In this document: piece by piece, positions 40,456 to 55,809 of the stretch
How the letters are laid out: each line of letters starts with the position of its first letter
Position numbering within the stretch: the first letter of the stretch is position 1
Assembly (NCBI RefSeq): GCF_001659605.2
Contig: NC_035170.2
Location: forward strand, 31,476,020 to 31,540,019
Source of the DNA: Manihot esculenta
Lineage: Eukaryota > Streptophyta > Magnoliopsida > Malpighiales > Euphorbiaceae
Length of the DNA: 64,000 bases
Reading direction: 5' to 3'
Position numbers and translations under genes: made by a program
The notes under the pieces: model-generated
The model's database searches: none
The model's input: only the letters and a program-made list of their open reading frames with translations
What the model was told of the DNA's origin: nothing

Positions 40456-42921
40456 GAAACTTCTTCTCTAATTAATATCTTTGATATGTTGGTCCACATT
40501 TTGGCTTTGCCTACACTTCTGCAATCATTTCATCATCAGCCTTTTAAGCATTGTTTGCTATTTGCCCTTTTGTTCTCATAAGCTGAATGCTATTTGGCTG
40601 GCTAATCGGTATCTGGTTAGTGACAATACCTAATAACCAACTCTTTATAAGGGATTTTAGTCCATTTTCAACTTTCTGTCCAAATTAAATGAAAGTTCCA
40701 ATTAAAGCTCAATTTAGCTCAAAAATCAAAATTCATAAGCTAATTTTTCTTGTTTTAGTCCAAAAATCAGGAAGTTTGATCAATATGCAGAAAATATAAT
40801 AAAAATTGTTTTACAATCATGATCACAATTTTTTTAAAACAATAAAAACGAGGGTCAAAAAGTGGGTTTTAATGCTTAAATTTCAGTGAAGTTGATTTAT
40901 ATCAATGGTATAATTTCTACCAATGCCAATGGCTTGAGATCGTCGGCGCATTTATTTGTACAGGTGAAGGTGAATCATGTCTTCAGAGAAGCTAACTTAC
41001 TGCAGCCCAGAATTTTTTTCCTTTTTCAAATTGATTATCTGAAAGTAATTATTATTCGGACATTGATTTGCATACTGTTTCAATTTATGTGGCTTTTAAG
41101 TTACTTTAGAATGTATAATCTATCTCAAAATCGTTCTCTACGCATAAGCATATGAATCCACCAATTCCACTGCACCAGAAGGCAGAGGTCATGGCAAACA
41201 AATGATGATGGATCAACCAAGAAGTTTCTTTCTTTAGCATACTGAAATTAATAATGCCGGTTAACTACTTGGCTTGAAGTTTAGATATATTTTTTATTAG
41301 TCATTTGAAGTTTAGATATATTTTGTTGGGAGGGCTAATTTGGATCTCGTAGGGACTTGAACTCGAGAGTTCATGGTCTTGAAAGTAATTCTGATGCCAC
41401 GAAACTAATGATCTTTTGTTCTTAACATGACATTTGAAGCAAAGGATTGGTTTTTTACAGGTTTAAATTTGAACATAGACAAAATCTTCCTCCGAGTGAT
41501 GTCAAGTTTCCATCCTCATCAATATCAGCTAATTGTGAAAATGGACATGTCAATCCATTGTGTAAAAGATGGCCTACTCAATGCAACATAGCAACAGACC
41601 ACCTTAAAATTGGTTTCTATCTCGACCAGTTCTTTTGCAAAATCAAATTTTCACTACAGGCTTCTTCATGTGCTGCCACGAAAGGAAAAAAGAGAACCAA
41701 ATCAAACTTGTAGAGACTCAAGAGTTCAACACTGTAGCTGCAATTTTTCACTGCAAAATAGGACTATTTAGACTCTTTTAGAATTTTAACTAATAATGTT
41801 TTCAGAAAATAAAAATCTAAAAACTTAAATTTTTCATTGAATTCTCCATAATTGAAAAGTATCGCAAATGGTCAAGAGAAAACTATTTATAGTAATAAAA
41901 TTCTCATCGGAAAAATATGAAAAAAATCTAAAATAATTAAAATGTAAAATTAACTATTAAATAATGGAATTTGGATTTCAAAAGTTGTGATAGGCCTGAA
42001 CTCTCGTCACATTTTTATAAAATCGTCCCTCTTAAAATTTTTTAAGAATTCGTAAGCAGAAATTAGGTGCGATCTAAATTTTTTATAAAACTAAAGACTA
42101 ATTGGTGTGCATCATCGTGCTGTGATACAATTGGCTTTGATTTGGGTTCAAACTCGAGACTTTAGAGGTTGCAGACAACTCCATTGAGTTAAAGCACAGA
42201 AAGCACATTCGTTGAGGAGCTGCAAATTTAATTAAAAGCTGAAAGTCATGATTACTTTCCTTTTCCCAAATTCTCTCAGAAACGAAACACTGCTGCAAGC
42301 CCCAAATACTGTTTTCCAAGTGTTCTTTGAAACCCTGTCTTTGGAAGTTATGGTTTGAATGAGAGTCTGTGCTTGGACAGGTGCTTAGCTTTCAAAGCAG
42401 AGCAATTATGGGCTCTTCTGCAGATGATTCAAGTTGAGTTCTTCTTATCACACAAGCTGAATCAACAGCATTTTCTGCATAGTGCTATTTAGCAGCCCTG
42501 TCGTTTCTCTTTTGGTTTTGGTATTTTAAGTTTTGTTCTAAAACTCTAAAACATACAAAATTAGAAATGATAAACTAGTCAAATGGATTATTTCAGATTG
42601 TGGGTCATTTAGATCTCGCCTTCTTTTCAATCGGATTATTAGATTGCTAAACAGAAAATATTTTTGATAACTTCTTCCCATATCTTCAGTAAAATAACAC
42701 CATTAATATTTTCAACACGTTATAAAAGGAAAATATGTAATATTGATTTCAAAGACACGATACCAGTACATTAGACAATGCATAATTACTTATATCATCA
42801 CATCGAAAACCAACAGCGACAGGGCATAGAAATTCCCATAAGGAATTACGTGGGATCACCACATGTTTTATTACAACACAAGGTCATGTCTGGATTTGAG
42901 CTGAGGCATGTCTCTCTATGT
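40456..42921. other. Spacer between GH1 genes A and B
   Basis: Mostly non-coding. At about 40,886-41,160 a short plus-strand frame contains VNHVFREANLL, resembling the C-terminal RNase H-like region of plant LINE reverse transcriptases, so a decayed LINE is possible. A 27-bp tandem repeat (GAAGTTTAGATATATTTT) lies at 41,275-41,325. Next to gene B (42,780-42,921) is its 3' UTR, similar to that of gene A (CCCATAAGGAATTAC.TGGGATCAC). Confidence 0.45.
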
Positions 42922-45904
<2,983 letters not shown>

Positions 45905-45956
45905 ATATGCTATAATATGATTGTAAGTGCTGATTTCTTCTCATGGTAATGCCACC

Positions 45957-45964
45957 TTTATATA
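45957..45964 (-). promoter_or_regulatory. TATA box of GH1 gene B
   Basis: TATATAAA on the minus strand, 53 bp before the ATG, in the same TATATAAAGGTGGCAT context as in gene A. Confidence 0.65.
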
Positions 45965-46040
45965 AAGCTGAGACAAAGCAAGAAAATAATTTCCAAGCTG
46001 TAAAGAGATTTATGCTGGAGCCAATGAGCTAAATCCTTGA

Positions 46041-46165
46041 ACCTTGAAGTATAATCTTGAAGAGGATTATAATGTTGTCCAAATATGACCTACAAATTAA
46101 CCTTTGACAGTAACTTGGTACTCCTTTGAAAACAAACTCATCATTAATTTAGGTAAATTAATTAT
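46041..46165 (-). pseudogene. Relic of a GH1 terminal exon upstream of gene B
   Basis: Same relic as at 40,351, slightly longer: ACCTTGAAGTATAA, TTGTCCAAATATGACC, CCTTTGACAGTAAC. In GH1 frame it still reads like VTVKG.F but with stops. Its presence upstream of both A and B shows that the duplicated unit included the dead tail of a neighbour. Confidence 0.7.
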
Positions 46166-47239
46166 GGTATTAGGCTTAGCCGACCCTTTAAAGTATGGTA
46201 TTAGTTTGGCCCACACTTTGGTAATTAATTAAGCCTGCTCTTAATTGGAGGATGATAATTTTTCTTTTTCTTTTATGCATTTTTATTTAGGGTATTAAAT
46301 AAAAATTCAAATATTTTGTGATTACATATAAAATTTTTAAATTTTGTATAATAAAAGTTAAATATTTTTAATTTATTGTAATTATGGTTGAAGAATTAAC
46401 TTGAATCTAAAAGAATTTTTTAAAAACCATATAAGATTTCAAATTTTTTTAAAAATAAATAGTTTTAAATAAAAAATAAAATTTTTCCCAGCGTTTCAGT
46501 CTCCAATTCAGGCCGGCACTCAAGCCAATCTCTTTCTTTTTCTCCGTATGCCTATTTGTTATGTATAAATTTATTTTTGAGCTCATTAACCCCTTATTTA
46601 TAATAAAAAAATCTTACAAAATTCAATTCAATTTTTTTTTTAATAATTTTTTATTTGGATCGAAAGAATTCAGTTTTTTAATTTATAAAATTTTGATTTA
46701 AAAAAATAAAATTATGTATAATTTTATAAAAATTTATTTAAATTTTCTTCTTATAAAAAAAAATTATATATAATTTTTATTTAATTGATTAGAGTGATAA
46801 ATATATATTAACTTATTTAAATATAAATTTAAAATGATGTATAAAATTATATTATTTCAAATTTATTAAAAAAATTAATTATTATAATGGTATTATTTTG
46901 ATAATTCATGAATAAATTAAAATTAAGTTGAATCCCTTTATTTTAAATGTCGCTATCTTGTTTCAAAAAGAAATTAAAATGTTGGTATCTAAACATGTTA
47001 AGATAACATTATTAAATAATAATATTTGATTAATATTCAATTCAATAATTAAATGTTGACCAGTGCTGCTCATTTTGGCTTTTTCTGTCCATAGACTATA
47101 TGGTCGCATAGATCGGTAATTAATTTAGGATCATAATTATTTTTTTAAAAAACTAATAAAAAATTTTATGCTTTTGTTAAATTTTTTCTTTTTACCGTGT
47201 AAAATGAATTGTATTAAAAGTTCAGTAAGTTAAAAAAGA
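46166..47239. other. AT-rich spacer between GH1 genes B and C
   Basis: Non-coding, AT-rich. A short GC-richer patch at 46,485-46,550 (CAGTCTCCAATTCAGGCCGG) is unexplained. Confidence 0.5.
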
Positions 47240-47870
47240 AATAAGTCTAAACAGAAATTAAATCAATCCAAAACCCACAAACTCATAAAAATCCTGATTG
47301 GAATCGCCTAAACCACCGGAACACCACCCAGCGTCACCACCATTTTTGCTACGGACTCAGATCCAAACAGAAAAAGACAGCACATGCCTAAAAGAGAAGC
47401 AGCAAAACAAACACTACATACAACCGAATGAAATTCTAAAATACACAGACAAGTACTATAAGAGGACTCTTACCACGCAAACACTACCACCACCACCACA
47501 CTAAAATCAACTCGAACTTGATTCAGCGACAACTCAAATACTACACAAGGGGAGGCGACGTGACAGAGCCGAGGGGACCATGAATTGTCGGACGTAGTGG
47601 CTCGGTACAGAGTTATCGTCGCCGACAGTCAAACTTCCTTTCAAAGCACAACAGCACAGATCAGGCCGAAGAAGGAGAGGACAAAACCCCTCCCTACTAA
47701 TCAATCTCAAAAGACCCGCATGCAATGAGAATCAAGACTAACATCAAAACCGGATCAACTAAACGGAAACAAAACTATACATGGCCGATCGAAAAAGAAA
47801 TGCTGTGACCAGCACCGCCTCCACTCCCTTTGTGTTCGCACTCGGTTTACACCTTTCAAGACAGGAAATT
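47240..47870. other. GC-richer island of unknown origin, probably an old transposon fragment
   Basis: About 630 bp of much less AT-rich DNA with sharp edges against A/T-rich flanks. It contains CACCACCACCACC-type and CGACGTGACAGAGCCGAGG sequence. The minus strand has T/G-rich leader-like character, but no long frame is conserved. Sequence composition suggests an inserted element; the class is not identifiable by eye. Confidence 0.4.
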
Positions 47871-48299
47871 TTTTTCCTCTAATATCTTTTATTTTTAAAA
47901 ACGAATTATTATATTTATATTTTTGTTAGAATTTTCTTCAAAGATTTAATAAGATTTTGAATTTGAGTAATTATATATGAAAAAAGAAAAATTTATAACT
48001 TTGTGTATTTTAATTATTAAAAATGTGTTAGTATAGTTAATCATAAATAACTAAATAATTTAAACACAAAAGGACAATAGCTTTTATTTCACAGAACAGT
48101 ACTTAATCATACACAAGGCATGCATGAAATCCCCAAGGGAAACTGCATCACCAACATATTTATTACAACACAAGCAAGCTCACTGGAGCTAAGCAGTAGT
48201 CCAGTGATATTATTTAAGTGCAAGAAACTCAAAGGTAACACAAATTAACATGTCGGAGTAAAGCATTGTCGACAACCGCGTTCTAGTGTTGTCCAAGAC
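47871..48299. other. 3' flank of GH1 gene C
   Basis: AT-rich DNA. At about 48,120-48,180 there is a segment (CCAAGGGAAACTGCATCACC, then TTTATTACAACACAAG) homologous to the 3' UTRs of genes A and B, including the reverse-complement AATAAA signal. Confidence 0.5.
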
Positions 48300-48588
48300 T
48301 TAATGATACCATGTCACCTTCAAAATATATAGTATTTGCCAAATTTCCTTGATCTCCCTGAAGTAATATCTGTAGAAGAAAAAATATTTATTTCAGTTAG
48401 TTGAGATAAAGAATTTTGAAAAGCAACTGGCTCTATGGGAGATGTAGATGCAATAGATGGAGTGGAAGAAGGACGAGTGGATGAGTAGATAGAAGGGGAG
48501 AGTTTTGATTTTGAAGTCGCATAGGACTAGGAGAAGATAGAGGTGGAATTTGAGCATGAGATAAAAAAGGAGACGATATTAGAGAATT

Positions 48589-51500
48589 TTAATTCAAATT
48601 TGAAATAGGAGATTGACCTGATTCAGACGGAAAAGATTGAGTCCACATTTGAAGCCCCGGTTGAGTAGGAGGAGTAGCAGGAGGAGGAGCATGAATAGGA
48701 GGAGGAGGCGGCGGAGCATGAATAGGACGAAGAGGCGGCGGAGGCGGAGCAAGAGCAGGAGCAGGAGCAGGAACATCTGCATCATCTGGACGCAGTTTAC
48801 ATAGCTCTGACTTCTTATTTTTAAGGAACTCGCAGAACCAAATAGCTGAATCCTTTGCAGTTCTAGGCAGCTTTGGATCTTTGAAATCTACATAGTATAA
48901 ACCAAATCTTGAAGTATAACCTATATTCCATTCAAAATTGTCTATGTATGACCATGCAAAGTAACCTTGGACATTAACTTCATCATCCCTATCAAAACAT
49001 TAAGAAAATTAGTTAAGGATTGTATAATAATAATAATTAAAAAAAATGCATATTCGTATATAGGGGAATGTACTCACTTTATTGCTCTTAGCACATTCCA
49101 TGTATGGTTTCGATAATAATCTATTCTGATTGTATCTTTAACCGCTTCCTTAACCGGTTGTCCTTCAATATCATTAGTATCAATTCCTAAATTGGATACC
49201 AAAAAGAAATTAAACCAAAATATAGTTGTAATTAACTATTTTTTCTTCCTACAAGATAAAAACATCATCCATGTACCATTTTCCGTGATATAAATTAATG
49301 GATCACTGTATCTTTCTTTGGTATACTTCAAGAGATGTCGGATGCCTTTAGGATAAATGTAAAACCAAGGTGAGTAAGCCTGCAAATTTTTTATTTTGAT
49401 GTCAGTAATATTATCATTTACAAATATACAATTTATTTTTGTGAATTATCCATAATTTTCTTGTCTTTATACTCACCCTTTTACCGATGGGTTTATCCTT
49501 GTAATCCAAAGCTGTCAAGTGAAGAGAAATGTTATTTTTTTTTTTTTTATAAAAGGAGAATAATTTTATGTGTAGCTTGTAAATGAATATACCAGTTACT
49601 TCCACGTGACTATCAGTTTCATATCTACTAAATTCTTGCTCAACTTGAAAATGTGGTTTTGCATAGTAAGCGGTATAATATTGCAATCCAATAAAATCAT
49701 ATGATTTTTTAAGTAATTGAGACTGTCTTTCAGTGAATGAATGCAATTTATCTCCAACTAAATTCTTGACACGCCTTGGATATCGACCGTATGTTAGAGG
49801 CTCCATCCATCTGAAACATATGAAGAAAAAAAAACGTGTAAATTATCTAAGACTTGCACATAATAAAGACTTAAATACTAGATTAATTTGAAAGAAAGAC
49901 TTACAATCCAAACATAAAATCAAGAGCTGTTTCAGATGCTTCGATATCAACTCTTTTATTGGAGAGAGGTTCAAACCAAAAAGTGAAGAGTGTAATCCCA
50001 ATTTTGCTATCTTCTTTTAGCTGCATAATAAATATAATAATAAACTCAAATATACATATATTTCTATGAGAAAAAAAAGTAATTAATTAATCACATATCT
50101 TTACTTTGCTCTTATATTCTTGTGATCTGTGTAATTCTACCGCTGCAGCATGAGCAAGGAGTAGATGATGTGCAACTATATAAGGTTCAGTGGCTGAATT
50201 TCCATCAAGACATTGACTATTTATCCAAGATGAGCATCGACCAGGAGCAAAAACTCCCTTATCATAGGCAAACCCACTAAGAGCCCACGGTTCATTGAAA
50301 GTCATCCAGTACTTTACTTTCTTTCCAAATTCATCAAATAAAAGACGCACGTAGTCACGATAATCATCCCTATATTTTAGGTAATCATTTAATGACATAC
50401 TTTATTAGTTAAATGTGAACATTATTATTGAAAAAAATTAATATGAAAGCCATAACTATTTTTTTTTGAAATATAATATGTAATTGTATACTTACACAAT
50501 ATTAGGGCTTAAAAAGCCTCTGTACTCAGTTTCTAGGAATTGAGGAGTATCCCAATGGAAAATGGTAACAAAAGGCTCCAAACCTGCATTTTAAAACAAA
50601 ATAAATTATAAATTTTCTATAGTTCTCGAACTTAGATTAGAAAATATGGGGTGTAATTGTAGTTATTTTTAATTTTTTTAATAAATATTTAGTGTTTTAT
50701 TATGCTTTTATAATTGAAATAAAAAAAATCTTCAATATTATTATCATTTTATCATATTTCCTAAATACTAAAGACAAATTTTCTATTCACCATGTTGAAT
50801 CCTTTCATAGAAAAAATGAGATATTATTACCTTCTTGTATAATTTTATCCAAAACTTGATGATAAAAAGCAATTCCTTTCTGGTTCTTTCCCTTGCTAAT
50901 CCTTCCAGCTGAACATTTAAAATTTCAAAACAAAGTTAGAAAGCCATAAATATATAATGCAAAAAATTCATATGTTCAAAGGTTTAAATATTTCCATAAA
51001 ATACTTACTGGGTATGACTCTAGGCCATGAAATAGACATTCTAAAAGCTTTAAAACCCATCTTTTTTACATTTTTTATATCTTCCTGCATGATCAATTTC
51101 ATAAATTTTATTGTTGATTGTTAAAATAATTTTGATAGAAAAAAAATATAAAATAAATAAAGTTTTGATTATTATACTCCATAACGATGATAGAAATCAA
51201 CTGCAATATCTCCATTTGTATGATCTTTTATTCTTTCTGCAAAATTAAATAAAAATAATTAACACTTTTTATAATATACATGCAGATAAAAAATTTTAGA
51301 GATTAAATAATTTATTGATCACATATAAACCAAAATATATACCTGGAGTATCATGGGTAAATGTGTCCCAAACGCTTAATCCTCTGCCCGTTTCTATTTG
51401 ATCTGTTCCACCTTCGATCTAAATAACACAAGAGGCCAATTAAACAATAGCTAGTGAAAAAATATTCTTAATATTTAGTTCTATTTTTAATAATAAGCAA

Positions 51501-51612
51501 GAAGGAATATTAACATTATCCAGCTGCTTAACTACAAAAAACGTGAGGATTGGAGAAATTTCACTCTGTTATTGCATGAGAGACTACAAAACTACTGCAA
51601 TCCTAAAATGAA

Positions 51613-51651
<39 letters not shown>

Positions 51652-51828
51652 CTGATAAGCAGAAGTAGCGGTTCCAAAAATGAATTTGTCTCCAAAATAA
51701 CTACTGTTGAAGTTATCTGGGATACAATTATCATCAACCTCAGCTGGCTCGTTAAGAGGCAGCAGGCCTATGAGGAAGACGAGCATTGCCAGCGGAAGAG
51801 AGTGTTTAAAAACCATAGTCGTAGCCAT
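48589..51828 (-). CDS. GH1 beta-glucosidase C, catalytically complete, with proline-rich C-terminal tail
   Basis: Linamarase-like GH1. Thirteen exons on the minus strand: 51828-51652, 51418-51343, 51236-51178, 51084-51009, 50908-50831, 50583-50496, 50369-50105, 50020-49905, 49810-49593, 49511-49477, 49379-49277, 49186-49078, 48988-48589. The frame is open for 599 aa. It has a signal peptide ([12 protein letters not shown]), SAYQIEGG, an acid/base TFNEP (E211) and a nucleophile ITENG (E429), so it should be an active secretory glucosidase. The last exon continues past the GH1 core ([10 protein letters not shown]) into a tail (residues 537-599) where 21 of 41 residues are Pro, with PIHAPPP twice. 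A frame resembling the usual family C-terminus (TSGRSRKFGKYYIL) lies downstream at 48,300-48,370, in a different frame. So either a frameshift or an unrecognised last intron makes the 3' end of this model uncertain. Exons 2 and 7 are 6 and 9 nt longer than in A and B. Confidence 0.85.
51618..51648. repeat. (TA)n microsatellite touching the first splice donor of GH1 gene C
   Basis: About 15 TA units in intron 1. They start within a few nt of the minus-strand donor GTGTATATA at 51,651. Confidence 0.9.
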
Positions 51829-51885
51829 ATTGATGGTACTAAGACTTAAGTGCTTGTGTGGTTTTTACTTCTTGCCAATGCCCCC

Positions 51886-51893
51886 TTTATATA
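51886..51893 (-). promoter_or_regulatory. TATA box of GH1 gene C
   Basis: TATATAAA on the minus strand, 58 bp before the ATG, followed by GGGGGCAT where A and B have GGTGGCAT. This core promoter is conserved in the cluster. Confidence 0.65.
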
Positions 51894-52136
51894 GACGTTC
51901 ATGCAAACCCATGAAATTTAGAATTTTCTCCACGTGATGAATTGCATGTACGCGTCTAATCTATAATAGACCGTTAAAATAAGCCCAAGTAAGAGTCCTC
52001 GATATCTTCCATGGTTAATTGGGAGTCCTACCATTTCTTTTTTAATAAACCAATGAATTGTTTCTTCGTGCCATGCAACTTTCTTCTATACAGAATTAAA
52101 TATGTTTTTAAATCTAGTTTGTCTCATCTTTAAATG

Positions 52137-52692
52137 TGACGTGGAGCAATTAATTTTAAACTTTACGGTAGATTTGATTTGAACCTAACTTTTACTGCCG
52201 ACGTCTGATGGAAATCCACGAAAATTTTTTGAAAAAAATTTTTGATACGCACAATTTCAAAAATATAACGAAAGCTACAGGCATATCACAAAGTTCGATA
52301 TGAAAATTCCATCGATTAAAAATTAATTTTATAATTTAATAATTTTTTTAGATATTTTAAATATTTTTCATAATTTTACATATTAGAATTTTATTTTTAT
52401 TATAAATAGTCTCCCGGACTATTAGAAAGTCATTTTTCAATTTTCGAAAAATTTTAATAAGATTGTTTGTCTTTTCGGCCTATCCTTCTTTTTATATTAT
52501 TTTAATAAAACGATATTAATTAAAACTTCTGACGAAGCATAAACAGTCTCCTGACTATTAGAAAGTCATTTTTTAATTTTCGAAAAATTTTAATAAGATT
52601 GTTCGTCTTTTCGGCCTATCATTCTTTTTATATTATTTTAGTCAAACGATATTAATTAAAATTTCTGACGAAGCATAATTAGTCATTTATTA
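52137..52692 (+). mobile_element. Solo LTR of an old Gypsy family with internal ~137-bp duplication
   Basis: TGACGTGGAGCAATTA through CATTTATTA aligns along its length with the LTR at 57,060-57,473 (shared TAACTTTTACTGCCGA-like, AATTCCATCG and AAACGATATTAATTAAAA). No internal retrotransposon sequence follows. Flanks AAATG and AGATG are a near-perfect 5-bp target duplication. A 136-137 bp block starting AGTCTCC at 52,408 is repeated in tandem at 52,545. Confidence 0.75.
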
Positions 52693-52923
52693 AGATGGTT
52701 TTTTAAGCAATTTCAGTTTTTTTTTTTTTTGAAAAAAACTTCTTTCCAACTAATATATATTATGCAGTTGATGTTTTATTATGCGAAAATAGGATTAAAC
52801 CTATTCCATAAAACATATATCTACAAAATATACTCACATTTAACAGTTAAAAGATTCAAAGCTAATACTTAAAACTTTTTGTATCTTTTAGCATTGTAAT
52901 TATAATTTTAAATCATGATCTAA

Positions 52924-53385
52924 ATAGGGTGAGCATTCGGTCGGTTCGATTTAAAATCAAATCGAATCGAATAAATCAAAATTTGAAATTTAAATATATA
53001 TGAAAATCAAATCAAACTGATTTTGGTCAGTATTTGAATCGAATCGAACAGGTCTGATTCAGTTCGATTCAGTTCGATTTGAATTTTTAATAAATTTTTT
53101 ATTTTTTATACTTTATTTTTAACATTTTAAAATTTAATTGAAATATTTTAACCTTAATATAATCTAATTTCTCTATATTATTAAAAATAATATATTATTA
53201 TCACTAATCAGTTTAATTCTTTTAATTTTTTTTCTGAGTAAAATCGAATCGAATCGAAATAATAAAAAAATTTTAAAATTAAAAACGAATCGAATCAAAA
53301 TGAATAAAAAATTAAATTAAAATATTAAATTAATTTAATTCGATTAATTTTTCAATTTGAATCGAATAAAAAACACGTTAGATAT
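52924..53385. repeat. MITE-like AT-rich repeat with GGTGAGCATTCGGTCGG end
   Basis: Begins GGTGAGCATTCGGTCGGTT and is filled with CGATTCGATT/AATCGAATCG motifs in alternating orientation, ending near AATTTGAATCGAATAAAAAA. The organisation resembles a fold-back/MITE family. Diverged fragments lie at 6,290 and 23,400. Confidence 0.45.
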
Positions 53386-55809
53386 TATTAATTAAGACTC
53401 TAAAAATCAAAAGTTAATACAAAAGCTCGATCAAAGGAGTACTTAATTTTTTTTGTCCAGATATTCATAATTAAATAGTAACACGTTTCTAGAAACCCTA
53501 AACCAAACAATTGATATGTTATGATGTGCTACAATGAATCGATATATCTATAGGTAGAATAGTAAAATCAATGGTGAATACAAAAATTTAAGTAGAAAGA
53601 CGGATTTTATTGTATAGTGGTAACTTTAATTTTGCTTATTTTAGAAAATTTTTTAACAAGATGCATGATACGGATAAAATTTTTAAGTTATATTTAAGTT
53701 TAAGTAGAGCAATTGAAAAAAAATTAATTTTTAATAAGAAAAAGTGATGTATAAAAATAAATTAAATAATTAATGAATAATTTATATTATAAATATTTTG
53801 AAAGGAAAAAAAATATTTAAAAGTTAATAATTTAAAAATTCTAAATAAACTTTTTAGATTTGCAAAATGATAAAAATGGATGAAAGTAGTTGTTATAAAA
53901 ATAGGATTAAGTGTTAGGGATTTTATTTATGGAAAATTATTATTAAATTTTTAAAAAAATTATTAATTTGTTTTTATATTAAAATTATTCTATTAAAATA
54001 TTTTTATTTATTTAAAAATTAAAAAAAATACATAAATATACCTGGATAACTTAAAAAATTTCAAGCCCACGTGGCCATGTGGCTCCGCGACTAAATAAGA
54101 TAATTGTTTTTAGAAAATGATGCGATCGAAACCGGTCCATAAAATTGAACTCATACTTAAATCTGAAACTCTTAAATTCTATTTCTTAATTCCTAATTTT
54201 CATTTAAAAAAAAAATTGAAGCAATGAGTTGCTTAAAAGTCTTGGTTTTAGTAATTAATGAGAGGTAGACCCAATAAAAAGCAATTATATTGTAATTGTC
54301 AAAATCATAAATGTTTCACGTGGTTCCTCTTTTTACTCTTTATCTAATTTTACACTGTGAGCAGTACTTCACTTGATTTTAATTTTTAATTTTATTTTTA
54401 TTAAATAAAATAATTATATTTATAATTTTCTAAAATCTAGTTTATCATTATTATTCCTTTCTCTTAATTATCTCAATTTTTTTAATGGTAAATTAATAGA
54501 GATAGAATTATAGAAATTGGAGTATTAAGTGAAACAACAAATAATTTAATCAAATTATGAAGTCTTTTTCTTTTTTTTTTCTTTTACAATTTAAGTCATC
54601 TAATTGTTTTTTCATCGTTATTTTAAAATTTTTAAATGATATATAAAATTAAAAAAATTAAATATATTTTTTATTATAATTCAGTTAACTCGATCTCATA
54701 AAATAAAAAAAAATTAAAATAATAATTAAATTATATATTTATATTTAAAATAATTAGATTACATAATTCAGTTAATTCGATCGCTTAGAATAAGATATTT
54801 GTATTTTAAGTATAATTTTCTTTATGTTAAAAAAAAAAGGGTTATGATGATAAATTATTTACAAGTTACAATAAGATTATCTGTAACTAGTGAATGAAGT
54901 GTGTCTTCATTGATTATTTTGTTTGAAGGGAAATTATGAGGATAGATCAACTAAGTTTGCTGGCTAATTAAATGCAGCAATAAATTCTATCCTTTTAATA
55001 TTCTCTCGAACAAAATCAAGTTGGGGCAGAGAATTGGATTGGGATGAATTCCTATCCACAATTTTGAGCAAAGCTATGAAAAATATATACTTAGTTTTGC
55101 AGAAATTTTGATATATAATTTAATGTAATATGATATTTATTAAGCTGGTTATTATAAAAGCTCAGGTTTAGCTGCACCTTTTTTCTTTCTTTTTAATACG
55201 TCACAAATTATATATATGTATTTTATTCTGAAATTATTGTTTATTTATCAATTTTTATACGTCACTAAATTTAATGTATTAATTTTTTAATTATATTCAT
55301 ATTAAAAGTATTAAATTTTATTAAATAATAAAAGATGTTTTTTAATTTTTTAAAAATAAAATTATAATAATTAATTTATATATTATTATAGTATAAAAAA
55401 TTTTTAAAAAAATACTGATAAAAATTATTAAACAAATAAAATATTATATTTGTACCATTTCCGGCCCCAATAAGAAGAAAAATGTTTTGCTTTGCATAGC
55501 TGGACACGAAAATCACGGTGGGCTAGCATTCGTCATCAGTTTTCAATGTGAACTCAAGACTTTTAATGCTCATAATTAATGGCTGAGCATATTATTCCAC
55601 TTTCTAACAAACTTAGCAACGTCACCATTTATTACTACATATGACTTGGTGGTATTTTTTTATTTTTAAATAATAAAAAATTAGTGAAATTTTAAATTTA
55701 AATCTTTTTCATTACAGCTGTCTTGATAACTATGTATTAAAGGTGTTCACAGTTTGATATCACATATGAAACCGATCCTTTCAAATTAAGAAAATTTATC
55801 AATTAAATT
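53386..55809. other. AT-rich intergenic spacer
   Basis: No credible coding frame, no recognisable element. A TTTCACGTGG at about 54,314 is an isolated G-box-like hexamer. Confidence 0.5.

Noticed and set aside
41300..42190. tRNA-like GGGACTTGAACTCGAGA and GGGTTCAAACTCGAGAC sequences, suspected tRNA or SINE
   Set aside because: No cloverleaf could be built around them, and no A box at the right distance or poly-A/T tail was seen.
48594..48785. Minus-strand Leu-rich frame (poly-Leu, membrane-like)
   Set aside because: It is an out-of-frame reading of the Pro-rich tail of GH1 gene C; the frame that joins exon 13 gives the Pro-rich sequence.
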